The notes under the pieces are model-generated. The model was not told the origin of the DNA. It saw nothing but the letters and a program-made list of their open reading frames with translations, and made no database searches. Positions 8,994 to 18,041 of a stretch of 64,000 nucleotides of DNA are shown here, in pieces. Within the stretch, counting starts at the first letter, position 1; each line of letters starts with the position of its first letter. The DNA comes from Salmonella enterica subsp. enterica serovar Choleraesuis (GTDB taxonomy: Bacteria > Pseudomonadota > Gammaproteobacteria > Enterobacterales > Enterobacteriaceae): NCBI GenBank assembly GCA_022846635.1, contig AP025685.1:2356001-2420000 (forward strand). Direction: 5' to 3'. Both the position numbers and the translations under genes were made by a program.

Positions 8994-10406
8994 ATGACCC
9001 GTTACCAACATCTGGCTAATTTGCTGGCCGATCGTATTCAACAAGGGCTATATCGACACGGCGAGAAGCTGCCTTCGGTACGCAGCCTAAGCCTGGAGCA
9101 CGGCGTGAGTATCAGCACCGTACAGCAGGCTTATCAGACCCTTGAGACGCTGCAACTGATTACGCCGCAGCCGCGCTCCGGTTACTATGTGGCCCCGGCC
9201 AAGGCCCAGCCGCCGGTGCCGCCAATGTCGCGTCCGGTACAGCGCCCGGTAGAAATAACCCAGTGGGACCAGGTGCTGGATATGCTTGAGGTCAATCGCG
9301 ATAAATCGGTTATCCCATTTAGCAGCGGTGCGCCGGACACGGCGCAGCCTACCCTGAAACCGCTATGGCGCGAACTGAGCCGGGCGGTGCAGCACAATAT
9401 GGAGGAGGTGCTGGGTTACGATGAACTCTCCGGACGGCGGGAGTTGCGCGAGCAGATAGCCCGTCTGATGCTGGATGGCGGTTCGGTCGTTACGGCGGAT
9501 GATCTGATTATCACCTCCGGCTGCCACAGTGCGCTCACCCTGGCGCTTATGGCAGTGTGCCAGCCCGATGATATCGTTGCGGTGGAGTCGCCGGCCTATT
9601 ACGGCACCATGCAGCGGCTGCGCGGTCTGGGGATTAAAGTTATTGAGATCCCAACAGACTCTCAGACAGGAATCAGCGTTGAAGCACTGGAGCTGGCGCT
9701 GGATCAGTGGCCGGTGAAAGGTATTCTGCTGGTGCCAAACTGCCATAATCCACTGGGATTTATCATGCCTGACGCCCGTAAACGGGCGATTCTGGCTCTT
9801 GCCCAGCGCCACGATATTGTCATTTTCGAAGACGATATTTACGGTGAACTGGCTTCTGATTACCCTCGCCCGCGAACTATTCACTCCTGGGATATCGACG
9901 GACGAGTCTTGTTGTGCAGTTCACTGACTAAGACGGTCGCTCCCGGCCTGCGCATCGGCTGGATCTCTCCCGGCCGCTATCGCGATCGGGTGTTGCATAT
10001 GAAGTATACGGTCAGCGGTAGCAGCGTTCCTGCTACCCAGATGGCGGCAACCACCTTTATCCGCGAAGGCCATTATCACCGTCATATCCGGCGCATGCGT
10101 CAGATATACCAACGCAATATGGAGCTTTATACCTGCTGGCTACGTGAATATTTCCCCTGCGGTATCTGCGTGACCCGACCCAAAGGCGGTTTCATGTTAT
10201 GGGTGGAACTACCGGAGCAGGTAGATATGGTTTGCGTTGCCCAGCAACTATGCCGGTTAAAAATTCATGTGGCTCCCGGCTCGCTATTTTCAGCTTCCGG
10301 CAAATATCGAAACTGCGTGCGAATTAACTGCGCTTTGCCGCCAGACGACAAACATCGTGAAGTGATGAAAAAGATTGGCGAAGCGGTGCGAGTGGCCATG
10401 GAGTAG
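8994..10406 (+). CDS. yjiR: MocR-type GntR/aminotransferase regulator YjiR
   Basis: A 470-residue fusion, identical in length to E. coli YjiR. An N-terminal GntR winged helix (about 1-70, with EKLPSVRSLSLEHGVSISTV) is followed by a linker and an aminotransferase class I domain. The PLP lysine is expected in LCSSLTKTVAPGLRIGW, and VPNCHNPLGF is the cofactor-contact motif. Such proteins are transcription factors that sense PLP or an amino compound. In K-12 yjiR-yjiS lies near 98 min; here the pair sits between malY and add. It probably controls yjiS, itself, or both through the repeats in the spacer. Confidence 0.93.
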   Translation: MTRYQHLANLLADRIQQGLYRHGEKLPSVRSLSLEHGVSISTVQQAYQTLETLQLITPQPRSGYYVAPAKAQPPVPPMSRPVQRPVEITQWDQVLDMLEVNRDKSVIPFSSGAPDTAQPTLKPLWRELSRAVQHNMEEVLGYDELSGRRELREQIARLMLDGGSVVTADDLIITSGCHSALTLALMAVCQPDDIVAVESPAYYGTMQRLRGLGIKVIEIPTDSQTGISVEALELALDQWPVKGILLVPNCHNPLGFIMPDARKRAILALAQRHDIVIFEDDIYGELASDYPRPRTIHSWDIDGRVLLCSSLTKTVAPGLRIGWISPGRYRDRVLHMKYTVSGSSVPATQMAATTFIREGHYHRHIRRMRQIYQRNMELYTCWLREYFPCGICVTRPKGGFMLWVELPEQVDMVCVAQQLCRLKIHVAPGSLFSASGKYRNCVRINCALPPDDKHREVMKKIGEAVRVAME

Positions 10407-10445
10407 CCTTTTCAGATGCGCATAAAAGCTGCTAATACTAAACCT

Positions 10446-10457
10446 CGTTGCGCAACG
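10446..10457. repeat. 12-bp perfect palindrome upstream of add
   Basis: CGTTGCGCAACG is self-complementary. It lies inside a larger AAAAGCT...AGCTTTTTT inverted repeat (about 10425-10467) that may end yjiR transcription. It could be the loop region of that terminator or a regulator site in front of add. Confidence 0.4.
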
Positions 10458-10524
10458 TAGCTTTTTTGTAGCAAATGTTTTTATAATACGCGGCACTTTA
10501 TTCTCTAAAAATATGAGTGCCGCC

Positions 10525-11520
10525 ATGATTGACGCCCGCCTGCCCCTGACTGACCTCCATCGCCATCTGGATGGGAACATCCGTGCCCAAACTATTTTGG
10601 ATCTTGGCCGCCAGTTTAATCTGCCGCTGCCTGCCTCCTCTCTTGAACACTTAATTCCTCATGTTCAGGTCACCCAAAACGAACCGGACCTGGTGAGCTT
10701 TCTGGCAAAACTCGATTGGGGAGTAAAAGTGCTTGGCTCTCTCGATGCCTGCCGCCGGGTGGCTTATGAAAACGTGGAAGACGCCGCGAGCCAGGGCCTG
10801 CACTATGTCGAGCTGCGCTTTTCGCCGGGCTATATGGCGATGAGCCATCAGCTGCCGATTGCCGGCGTTGTCGAGGCTGTCATCGACGGCGTGCGGCGCG
10901 GAGCAAAAGATTTTGGCGTAGAAGTCCGTTTGACCGGGATCCTGAGCCGTACTTTCGGTGAAGCGGCCTGCCAGGCGGAGCTGGATGGCCTGCTGGCCCA
11001 TCGTGATGCCATCACCGCGCTGGATCTGGCCGGTGACGAGCTGGGATTCCCCGGCGTTCGCTTCCTGAACCACTTTAGCCAGGCGCGCGCTGCCGGGTGG
11101 CGCATTACGGTACATGCCGGTGAAGCCGCCGGCCCGGAAAGCATCTGGCAGGCAATTCGCGAACTGGGCGCTGAGCGTATCGGTCACGGCGTAAAAGCGG
11201 TACTGGATCCGGCGTTAATGGATTATCTGGTTGAACACCGTATTGGTATTGAGTCTTGCCTGACGTCGAATATCCAGACCAGCACCGTCCCGGCGCTGGA
11301 TGCTCATCCACTGGCGATATTCCTGAACCACGGCGTCCTGGCAACCATTAATACCGACGATCCGGCGGTACAGGGCGTGGATATTATTCATGAATATACC
11401 GTTGCGGCTCCGGCAGCCGGTCTGAGCCAGGCGCATATTCGCCAGGCGCAAATTAACGGTCTCGAAATCGCATTTCTGAGTGAAGCGGAAAAGCAGGCGT
11501 TGCGCAACCGCGTAGCCTGA
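10525..11520 (+). CDS. add: Adenosine deaminase
   Basis: Zinc hydrolase converting adenosine and deoxyadenosine to inosine and deoxyinosine in purine salvage. The 331 residues (E. coli 333) carry the family motifs HRHLDGN (zinc histidines), [11 protein letters not shown] (catalytic Glu), IGHGVKA and [10 protein letters not shown] (metal Asp pair). The start is placed at [10 protein letters not shown] to match the family; an in-frame ATG 12 bases upstream is equally possible, and neither has a strong ribosome site. A strong terminator follows. Confidence 0.95.
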   Translation: MIDARLPLTDLHRHLDGNIRAQTILDLGRQFNLPLPASSLEHLIPHVQVTQNEPDLVSFLAKLDWGVKVLGSLDACRRVAYENVEDAASQGLHYVELRFSPGYMAMSHQLPIAGVVEAVIDGVRRGAKDFGVEVRLTGILSRTFGEAACQAELDGLLAHRDAITALDLAGDELGFPGVRFLNHFSQARAAGWRITVHAGEAAGPESIWQAIRELGAERIGHGVKAVLDPALMDYLVEHRIGIESCLTSNIQTSTVPALDAHPLAIFLNHGVLATINTDDPAVQGVDIIHEYTVAAPAAGLSQAHIRQAQINGLEIAFLSEAEKQALRNRVA

Positions 11521-11528
11521 ACGAAGTG

Positions 11529-11554
11529 ACCGGGGCTATGGCCCCGGTTTTTTT
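11529..11554 (+). terminator. Intrinsic terminator of add
   Basis: ACCGGGGC-TATG-GCCCCGGT followed by seven T residues, starting 9 bases after the add stop. Confidence 0.9.
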
Positions 11555-11555
11555 G

Positions 11556-12557
11556 CTATTTTCCTGTCGCGACCTGCGCCTGTTTAAGCGCTTCCTGCTG
11601 ACGAGCATAACGCTGGGCCATCACCGCACACACCATTAGCTGAATCTGATGAAAAATCATCAGCGGTAACACCATCAGGCCAATCGCACTGGCCGGGAAC
11701 AATACGTTTGCCATCGGCACGCCGTTGGCCAGACTCTTTTTCGACCCACAGAAAACGATAGTTATCTCATCGGCTTTATTAAAGCCCATCAGACGAGCCG
11801 CAAAGGTATTTATCACCAGCACCACCGCCAGCAATACCAGCGAACAGATAACAATAGCCAGCAGTGCCATGGCGTTTACCTGGTGCCAAATCCCTTCCAC
11901 TACGGCCTCGCTGAACGCCACATAGACCACCAGCAAAATCGATGACCGGTCAGTGGTATTGATAAGTTTTTTATGGCGGTCAACCCAGCGACCAATCAGC
12001 GGCCGCGACAGGTGCCCGACAATAAATGGCACCATCAGTTGCAGCACAATGCTGCCGATGGCATGCAGGGTATCGGTGCTGCCCTGCTCAGTATGCATTA
12101 ATAGCCCGACCAGGATCGGTGAGAGGAAAATCCCCAAAATGCTGGACGCCGAGGCGCTGCATACCGCCGCCGCTACATTACCTCCGGCCACCGAGGTAAA
12201 CGCGATAGCCGACTGCACGGTGGCCGGAAGCGCACACAGATATAAAAACCCAAGATACAGCGAGGGCGTTAGAAAACCTGGAGTCAGAAATTTCATGGTT
12301 AGCCCAAGCAGCGGAAACAGAATAAAAGTGCTGCTAAACACCACCAGGTGCAGTCGCCAGTGGCCGATACCCGCCATAATCGCCTGTCGGGAAAGCTTGG
12401 CGCCGTGCATAAAGAACAGCAGCGCGATAGCTGCCGTTGTCAGATATTGAAAACCTGTCTTAACCTCGCCTTTAGCTGGAAACAGCGATGCCACGATAAC
12501 CACGGCTATCATTACCAGCAAAAATTTATCGATTTTTAATTTTTGTAACCAGCTCAT
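11556..12557 (-). CDS. YfeH-like bile acid:sodium symporter family protein
   Basis: A 333-residue polytopic membrane protein of the SBF family, with about nine or ten hydrophobic spans. It is very similar to E. coli YfeH, including the shared cores TAAIALLFFMHGAKLSR and NKADEITIVFCGSKKSLANG. The substrate is unknown; YfeH-type proteins are putative sodium-dependent organic-anion carriers. The start at ATG 12557 (MSWLQKLKIDKF) has GAGAGAGCAAC before it; a longer upstream extension would run into the ydgJ terminator. In K-12 yfeH lies elsewhere and nothing separates add from ydgJ, so this is an extra gene at this locus. Confidence 0.85.
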   Translation of the reverse strand: MSWLQKLKIDKFLLVMIAVVIVASLFPAKGEVKTGFQYLTTAAIALLFFMHGAKLSRQAIMAGIGHWRLHLVVFSSTFILFPLLGLTMKFLTPGFLTPSLYLGFLYLCALPATVQSAIAFTSVAGGNVAAAVCSASASSILGIFLSPILVGLLMHTEQGSTDTLHAIGSIVLQLMVPFIVGHLSRPLIGRWVDRHKKLINTTDRSSILLVVYVAFSEAVVEGIWHQVNAMALLAIVICSLVLLAVVLVINTFAARLMGFNKADEITIVFCGSKKSLANGVPMANVLFPASAIGLMVLPLMIFHQIQLMVCAVMAQRYARQQEALKQAQVATGK

Positions 12558-12575
12558 GTTGCTCTCTCTGGCGGT

Positions 12576-12615
12576 AAAAAAACCGATGCCCGCAGCCATA
12601 GCAACTGCGGGCATC
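12576..12615 (-). terminator. Intrinsic terminator of ydgJ
   Basis: On the minus strand GATGCCCGCAG and CTGCGGGCATC (12605-12615 and 12585-12595) form an 11-bp stem, followed by a run of T residues (A-run 12576-12582 on the plus strand). It separates ydgJ from the YfeH-like gene. Confidence 0.88.
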
Positions 12616-12635
12616 CCTTAGCTATCGAGCGGTTA

Positions 12636-13676
12636 TCAGATAAGCGGCAGCGTTGCGCGCCGCTCGGCCGAAGCAATCCCCAACTCAATCAGTTCCATAA
12701 CGGTAATCGCCTGGCTTGCCGGAACCGGGTTTTCACCCTGGCCGTTAAGCGCATCGCGAATGGCGGCATAGTAAGCCGGATAGTTACCCGGCTGAGTCAG
12801 CCACGGGCGTTTATCCAGTTCATCACCCTGCGCCAGAGTGAGCTCGCCGTCGCGCATGTCGTATCCCCAATCCTCCTGCGGCAGACGCTCACCGGCTTTA
12901 AGGCGGTCCTCTTGCGGATCCAGGCCAAACTTCACGTAGCTGCCGCGGGTGCCATGAACAATGTAGCGCGCCGATTCCGCCGCCGCCAGCATAGTGCCAT
13001 GCAGGATAACCCGGCGCTGAGGATAGGTAAGTACCGCATGAAAGTAGTCGGTGGTTTCAGCGCCTGGACGAAGCTGCGCGAGATCGACGTTAATACTGAC
13101 CGGCTTGCCAAACAACACCAGCGCCTGATCGATTAGGTGTGGCCCCAGATCGTACCAGATCCCGGTACCCGCACCGGTCTGCTCACGCCAGCGCGCTCGT
13201 ACCTGAGGGCGGAAGCGATCGAAATGCGATTCAAAGCTGGCGACTTCACCCAGGGTGCCGCTGGAGATCAGCTCACGCACCGTGAGGAAATCACTATCCC
13301 AGCGACGATTGTGGAATACCGACAGCAGCAGACCGCGTTTAGCCGCCAGCTCTTCAAGCTCGCGGGCTTGTGACAACGTCACGGTGAACGGTTTATCCAC
13401 TACCACATGTTTCCCGGCTTCCAGGGCCGCTTTGGCCAGCGGATAATGGGTATCGTTAGGGGTAGGAATAATTATCAGATCAAGTTCAGGGTCGGCTATC
13501 AGGGCTTGCGGAGAACTTACCACCGGCACCGAAGGCCAGTCTGCGGCAACCTTTCCGGCATCGCTACTGGAGATGGCCGACAGCACCAGCCCCGGCGTTC
13601 CCGCAATCAGCGGAGCATGGAAGGTCTTGCTGGCGTATCCATATCCGATAATACCTACACGTATTTTCTCACTCAT
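12636..13676 (-). CDS. ydgJ: Gfo/Idh/MocA-family oxidoreductase YdgJ
   Basis: NAD(P)-dependent oxidoreductase of unknown substrate, 346 residues as in E. coli YdgJ. The N-terminal Rossmann fold starts RVGIIGYGYASKTFHAPLIA, and the family signature VVDKPFTVTLSQARELEELA follows at about 94-113. A second signature, GTGIWYDLGPHLIDQAL, carries the catalytic-region Asp and His. Monocistronic: its own terminator lies downstream and the gene upstream (ydgK) is divergent. Confidence 0.92.
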   Translation of the reverse strand: MSEKIRVGIIGYGYASKTFHAPLIAGTPGLVLSAISSSDAGKVAADWPSVPVVSSPQALIADPELDLIIIPTPNDTHYPLAKAALEAGKHVVVDKPFTVTLSQARELEELAAKRGLLLSVFHNRRWDSDFLTVRELISSGTLGEVASFESHFDRFRPQVRARWREQTGAGTGIWYDLGPHLIDQALVLFGKPVSINVDLAQLRPGAETTDYFHAVLTYPQRRVILHGTMLAAAESARYIVHGTRGSYVKFGLDPQEDRLKAGERLPQEDWGYDMRDGELTLAQGDELDKRPWLTQPGNYPAYYAAIRDALNGQGENPVPASQAITVMELIELGIASAERRATLPLI

Positions 13677-13883
13677 GCCGAATCCTCTTATCTGTCGAAG
13701 CGTCTATTTCAACTCATTTTCCCTGCGGCTAACAACGATTAATTAACATGGCAGGATGTGGAGAGCGTGATTTGGTGTTGTGTGCCATAGCTCCCTGCGG
13801 GCGGTGGCATTTTTAGTGAAAATACTTATAATTTGCCGCCTGTATATGCTGTTGTCCGCCCGCTTGCCAGCAATGGAGAATGT
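13677..13883. other. ydgJ-ydgK spacer lacking blr and cnu
   Basis: This 207-base divergent spacer contains no ORF resembling Blr (41 residues) or the Hha-like Cnu (71 residues), which occupy the position in K-12. TATAAT within ACTTATAATTTG near 13826 is a likely -10 element for ydgK. Confidence 0.6.
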
Positions 13884-14324
13884 ATGTCCGCGATTTCCCC
13901 GTTACGTATCGGCGGTTGGCTGTTGTTGCCGCTCGCCTGGCTCTTGATGTCGCTGCTGAGTATGACGATATCTATTGCTTATTATGGCACGGCGCTGCTT
14001 TCGCCCGCCGCGCATCAGGCGTTAAGAGCACTAAGCGGGCAGCAAATATTACTGTGGTATATTTCTGTGGCCTGCGCCGCGGCGCTGTTTATATACACCT
14101 TATGGCTGAGTGTCGCCTTTTTTAAGCGCCGTAGTCTGGTGCGTAAGCATTATATTATCTGGTTGCTTTTCACCGTATTACTGGCGGTTAAGGCTTTTGC
14201 CTTTTCACCGGTTAGCGACACGCTGGCGCTGAGACAGCTTCTTTTTCCGCTGCTGGCCGCAGCAATACTGGCGCCCTATTTCAAACGTTCAACGCGGGTT
14301 CAACAAACGTTTGTTAACCCTTAA
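13884..14324 (+). CDS. ydgK: DUF2569 inner-membrane protein YdgK
   Basis: A 146-residue protein with four hydrophobic segments, beginning MSAISPLRIGGWLLLPLAWL; RIGGWL is typical of DUF2569. It corresponds to E. coli YdgK (about 136 residues), which also precedes rsxA. The function is unknown. The start at ATG 13884 is favoured by GGAG eight bases upstream. The C-terminus is basic (KRSTRVQQTFVNP) and probably cytoplasmic. Confidence 0.85.
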   Translation: MSAISPLRIGGWLLLPLAWLLMSLLSMTISIAYYGTALLSPAAHQALRALSGQQILLWYISVACAAALFIYTLWLSVAFFKRRSLVRKHYIIWLLFTVLLAVKAFAFSPVSDTLALRQLLFPLLAAAILAPYFKRSTRVQQTFVNP

Positions 14325-14399
14325 TAACCCTATTAACACAAGGTTGTAGCGTTCCGGACTGTGTCCGATAATGGGCGCCCCTCAATTCCAGGTTTGATA

Positions 14400-14981
14400 A
14401 TGGCTGATTATCTACTTTTATTTATCGGCACCGTGCTGGTGAATAACTTCGTGCTGGTGAAGTTTCTTGGACTGTGCCCATTTATGGGTGTGTCCAAAAA
14501 GCTGGAGTCGGCTATCGGCATGGGCATGGCGACCACGTTTGTGATGACGCTTGCCAGTATTTGTTCATGGCTGATTAACCGCCTAATTCTGGTACCGCTG
14601 GATTTAGTTTACCTGCGTACCATGGCTTTTATTCTGGTGATTGCCGTCGTGGTGCAGTTCACCGAGATGGTGGTTCGTAAAACCAGCCCGGCCCTTTATC
14701 GACTGCTGGGTATATTTTTGCCGCTGATTACCACTAACTGCGCGGTACTGGGCGTTGCTCTACTCAGCATTAATATGAACCAGAATTTTATGCAGTCGGC
14801 GCTATATGGCTTTTCCGCGGCGCTCGGCTTTTCGCTGGTCATGGTGCTCTTTGCCGCCATCCGCGAGCGCATGGTTGTTTCCGATGTGCCGTTGCCGTTT
14901 AAAGGCAATGCTATCGCACTTATCACCGCCGGACTGATGTCGCTGGCGTTTATGGGTTTTAGTGGGTTGGTTAAGTTCTGA
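14400..14981 (+). CDS. rsxA: Electron transport complex subunit RsxA
   Basis: Polytopic inner-membrane subunit of the Rsx (Rnf-type) electron-transfer complex, which in E. coli helps keep SoxR reduced. The 193 residues start [20 protein letters not shown], the same length as E. coli RsxA. It has six hydrophobic spans and the conserved cysteine motifs [10 protein letters not shown] and ITTNCAVLG. It is the first gene of the overlapping cluster rsxABCDGE-nth; rsxB starts on the last base of the stop codon. Confidence 0.96.
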   Translation: MADYLLLFIGTVLVNNFVLVKFLGLCPFMGVSKKLESAIGMGMATTFVMTLASICSWLINRLILVPLDLVYLRTMAFILVIAVVVQFTEMVVRKTSPALYRLLGIFLPLITTNCAVLGVALLSINMNQNFMQSALYGFSAALGFSLVMVLFAAIRERMVVSDVPLPFKGNAIALITAGLMSLAFMGFSGLVKF

Positions 14982-15556
14982 TGTCCATGATTGGTATTGC
15001 TATCGCCGTGTTAAGCGCCCTGAGCCTGATTTTTGGCCTGGTGCTCGGCTATGCTTCAAAACGCTTTGCCGTCAAGGAAGACCCTATTGTTGAACGCCTG
15101 GAAGCGTTGCTGCCTCAAAGCCAGTGCGGCCAGTGCGGTTACCCTGGCTGCCGCCCCTATGCCGAGGCGGTGGCAAATAATGGTGAAATGCTGAACCGCT
15201 GCGCGCCGGGCGGAGAAGCGGTCATGCTTAAGCTGGCAGCCACCCTAAACGTAGCGCCGCAGCCGCTGGGTGATGACATCCCGGCCGTCCCGGTGCGTAA
15301 AGTTGCCCGCATTGATGAAAACAACTGTATCGGCTGCACTAAGTGTATTCAGGCCTGTCCGGTGGATGCCATTGTGGGTGCTACCCGCGCCATGCATACC
15401 GTGGTCGAATCACTGTGCACTGGCTGCGACCTGTGCGTTGCCCCCTGCCCGACCGCCTGCATAACCCTGGAGCCGGTCTCCGCGACTACCGATAGCTGGA
15501 AATGGGATTTGCAGACCATTCCGGTACGCATTATTCCCGTGGAACAACATGTTTAA
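14981..15556 (+). CDS. rsxB: Electron transport complex iron-sulfur subunit RsxB
   Basis: Ferredoxin-like subunit of 191 residues. After an N-terminal membrane anchor it has a Cys cluster C-G-Q-C-G-Y-P-G-C and then two 4Fe-4S motifs, [12 protein letters not shown] and [12 protein letters not shown]. It passes electrons within the Rsx complex at the inner membrane. It overlaps rsxA by one base and rsxC by eight. Confidence 0.96.
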   Translation: MSMIGIAIAVLSALSLIFGLVLGYASKRFAVKEDPIVERLEALLPQSQCGQCGYPGCRPYAEAVANNGEMLNRCAPGGEAVMLKLAATLNVAPQPLGDDIPAVPVRKVARIDENNCIGCTKCIQACPVDAIVGATRAMHTVVESLCTGCDLCVAPCPTACITLEPVSATTDSWKWDLQTIPVRIIPVEQHV

Positions 15557-18041
15557 GTTATTTTCAAAACGGCGCTCAGCTAAACTCTGGGACTTTAACG
15601 GCGGTATTCATCCTCCTGAGATGAAAGAGATCTCCACCGGATCTCCAGTGCGCCAGGTGCCGTTGCCAGCCCAGCTCATTGTACCGGTAAAGCAGCATCT
15701 CGGCCCGGAGGGTGAACTGTGTGTGAAACCCGGAGATCGGGTGCTCAGAGGCCAGCCGCTGACCCGTGGCCGTGGCCGAATGCTGCCAGTGCATGCGCCC
15801 ACTTCAGGAACTGTCACCGAAATAGCTCCTCACGCCAGCGCTCATCCTTCCGGGATAGCCGAGCTTAGCGTTACGATTAACGCCGATGGCGAAGACCGCT
15901 GGACCACGCTCGATCCGTGGCCGGACTATCAGAATCACAGCCATGAACAGCTTATTGCGAAAATTCACGCCGCCGGTGTCGCAGGCCTGGGGGGTGCAGG
16001 CTTCCCTACCGCCGCGAAACTTGCCGGAGGCGGCGATAAGATAACGACGCTGATTATCAACGCGGCCGAATGTGAACCTTATATCACCGCCGATGACCGC
16101 TTAATGCAGGATTATGCCGCTGAGGTCATTGAGGGTGTGCGGATTCTGGCCCACATTCTGCAACCACAGCAGACCCTGATTGGTATTGAAGATAATAAGC
16201 CGCAGGCGGTCTCTATGCTGCGCGCGGTGCTAGAGCAGTTGAATGATGACAGCATCAAGCTGCGGGTCATCCCGACCAAATATCCTTCTGGCGGTGCTAA
16301 GCAGCTGACGCAGATCCTGACCGGACGCCAGGTGCCACACGGCGGGCGTTCGTCCGATATTGGCGTGCTGATGCACAACGTGGGCACCGCGTGGGCGGTG
16401 AAACGCGCGGTTATCGACGGCGAGCCGTTGACTGAACGCGTAGTGACGCTGACCGGCCGCGCCGTCAAACAGCCGGGGAACGTCTGGGCACGTCTCGGCA
16501 CTCCGGTGCGTCATCTGTTAGATAACGCCGGTTTCCAGCCGGGCCGCGAGCAGCTGGTGATTATGGGCGGGCCGTTGATGGGCTTCACTCTGCCGTGGCT
16601 GGATGTACCGGTGGTAAAAATCACCAACTGCCTGCTGGTACCCGGCCCCGGCGAAATGGGTGCGCCGCAGAAAGAGCAGGATTGCATCCGCTGTAGCGCC
16701 TGTGCCGACGCCTGCCCTGCCGACCTGCTGCCGCAACAGCTTTACTGGTTCAGCAAAGGGCAGCAGCACGACAAAGCTACGGCTTACAATCTTAATGACT
16801 GTATTGAGTGCGGCGCCTGCGCCTGGGTCTGCCCAAGCAATATTCCTCTGGTGCAATACTTCCGGCAGGAAAAAGCCGAAATTCGCGCTATCAGCGACGA
16901 GGAGCGACGCACCGCAGAGGCCCGGGCAAGGTTTGAGGCTCGTCAGGCCCGGCTGGAGCGCGATAAAGCCGCTCGCAGCGCTCGCCATAAAGAAGCCGCC
17001 GCCCGCCCGGATTCCGCCGACAGCGATGCTATCGCCGCTGCCCTGGCTCGCGCTAAAGCCCGTAATGCGACCAGCGCTGAGCCGATTGAGATGACTCGCG
17101 GCGAGCGCCCTGATAACACGGCGGCAATTGCCGCCCGTGAGGCGCGCAAAGCAGAAGCCCGAGCCCGCAGAGCCGCAGTCGCCGAGGAAGCGACCAGCGT
17201 CGTACCGCAGACTGACTCAGCGCCTGCCGCTGAAGACGATCCGCGTAAAGCAGCCGTGGCCGCCGCTATTGCCCGCGCCAAGGCCCGCAAAGCCACTGCC
17301 TCCGGCGAAGCGACCAATGCTGCACCTCAGACTGATTCTGCGCCTGCCGCTGAAGAAGATCCGCGTAAAGCGGCCGTGGCCGCCGCTATCGCCCGCGCCA
17401 AGGCCCGCAAAGTCACAGCCTCCGGGGAAGCGACCGGCTCTGCACCGCAGGCTGATGCCGCGCCTGCCGCTGAAGAAGATCCGCGTAAAGCCGCCGTGGC
17501 CGCCGCTATTGCCCGTGCTAAGGCCCGCAAAGCCACAGCCTCCGGGGAAGCGACCGGCTCTGCACCGCAGGCTGATGCCGCGCCTGCCGCTGAAGACGAT
17601 CCACGTAAAGCAGCCGTGGCCGCCGCTATTGCCCGTGCCAAAGCCCGCAAAGCCACAGCCTCCGGGGAAGCGACCGGCTCTGCACCGCAGACTGATGCCG
17701 CGCCTGCCGCTGAAGACGATCCGCGTAAAGCGGCCGTGGCCGCCGCTATCGCCCGCGCCAAGGCCCGCAAAGCCACAGCCTCCGGGGAAGCGACCGGCTC
17801 TGCACCGCAGGCTGATGCCTCGCCTGCCGCTGAAGACGATCCGCGTAAGGCAGCCGTGGCCGCCGCTATTGCCCGCGCTAAGGCCCGCAAAGCCACAGCC
17901 TCCGGGGAAGCGATCGGCTCTGCACCGCAGACTGATGCCGCGCCTGCCGCTGAAGAAGATCCGCGTAAAGCGGCCGTTGCCGCCGCTATCGCCCGCGCAA
18001 AAGCCCGTCGCTCCACCACTCAGCCTGCCTGTGAGGAATAA
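15549..18041 (+). CDS. rsxC: Electron transport complex subunit RsxC with repeat tail
   Basis: Peripheral subunit binding NADH/FMN and iron-sulfur clusters. The N-terminal part (about 1-440) carries the NADH-binding [13 protein letters not shown] motif and two 4Fe-4S motifs, [12 protein letters not shown] and [12 protein letters not shown]. The C-terminal ~390 residues are Ala/Arg/Lys-rich, partly coiled-coil, and end in tandem 40-residue repeats around [18 protein letters not shown]. At 830 residues it is some 90 longer than E. coli RsxC (740), the difference lying in the repeat tail. It begins eight bases inside rsxB and abuts rsxD directly. Confidence 0.95.
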   Translation: MFKLFSKRRSAKLWDFNGGIHPPEMKEISTGSPVRQVPLPAQLIVPVKQHLGPEGELCVKPGDRVLRGQPLTRGRGRMLPVHAPTSGTVTEIAPHASAHPSGIAELSVTINADGEDRWTTLDPWPDYQNHSHEQLIAKIHAAGVAGLGGAGFPTAAKLAGGGDKITTLIINAAECEPYITADDRLMQDYAAEVIEGVRILAHILQPQQTLIGIEDNKPQAVSMLRAVLEQLNDDSIKLRVIPTKYPSGGAKQLTQILTGRQVPHGGRSSDIGVLMHNVGTAWAVKRAVIDGEPLTERVVTLTGRAVKQPGNVWARLGTPVRHLLDNAGFQPGREQLVIMGGPLMGFTLPWLDVPVVKITNCLLVPGPGEMGAPQKEQDCIRCSACADACPADLLPQQLYWFSKGQQHDKATAYNLNDCIECGACAWVCPSNIPLVQYFRQEKAEIRAISDEERRTAEARARFEARQARLERDKAARSARHKEAAARPDSADSDAIAAALARAKARNATSAEPIEMTRGERPDNTAAIAAREARKAEARARRAAVAEEATSVVPQTDSAPAAEDDPRKAAVAAAIARAKARKATASGEATNAAPQTDSAPAAEEDPRKAAVAAAIARAKARKVTASGEATGSAPQADAAPAAEEDPRKAAVAAAIARAKARKATASGEATGSAPQADAAPAAEDDPRKAAVAAAIARAKARKATASGEATGSAPQTDAAPAAEDDPRKAAVAAAIARAKARKATASGEATGSAPQADASPAAEDDPRKAAVAAAIARAKARKATASGEAIGSAPQTDAAPAAEEDPRKAAVAAAIARAKARRSTTQPACEE
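17221..18008 (+). repeat. Tandem 120-bp repeats in the 3' end of rsxC
   Basis: Near-identical 120-bp units start at 17221, 17341, 17461, 17581, 17701, 17821 and 17941; six are complete and the seventh is cut off near 18008. The period is divisible by three, so each encodes 40 residues without a frame change. Units differ mainly by silent changes and by Glu/Asp or Ala/Thr swaps, which points to recent expansion. Copy number is likely to vary between strains. Confidence 0.95.

Noticed and set aside
14302..14315. PurR-like palindrome AACAAACGTTTGTT upstream of rsxA
   Set aside because: It contains the PurR core but lies inside the ydgK coding end, and rsx is not a known purine-regulated operon. 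The flanks deviate from consensus.
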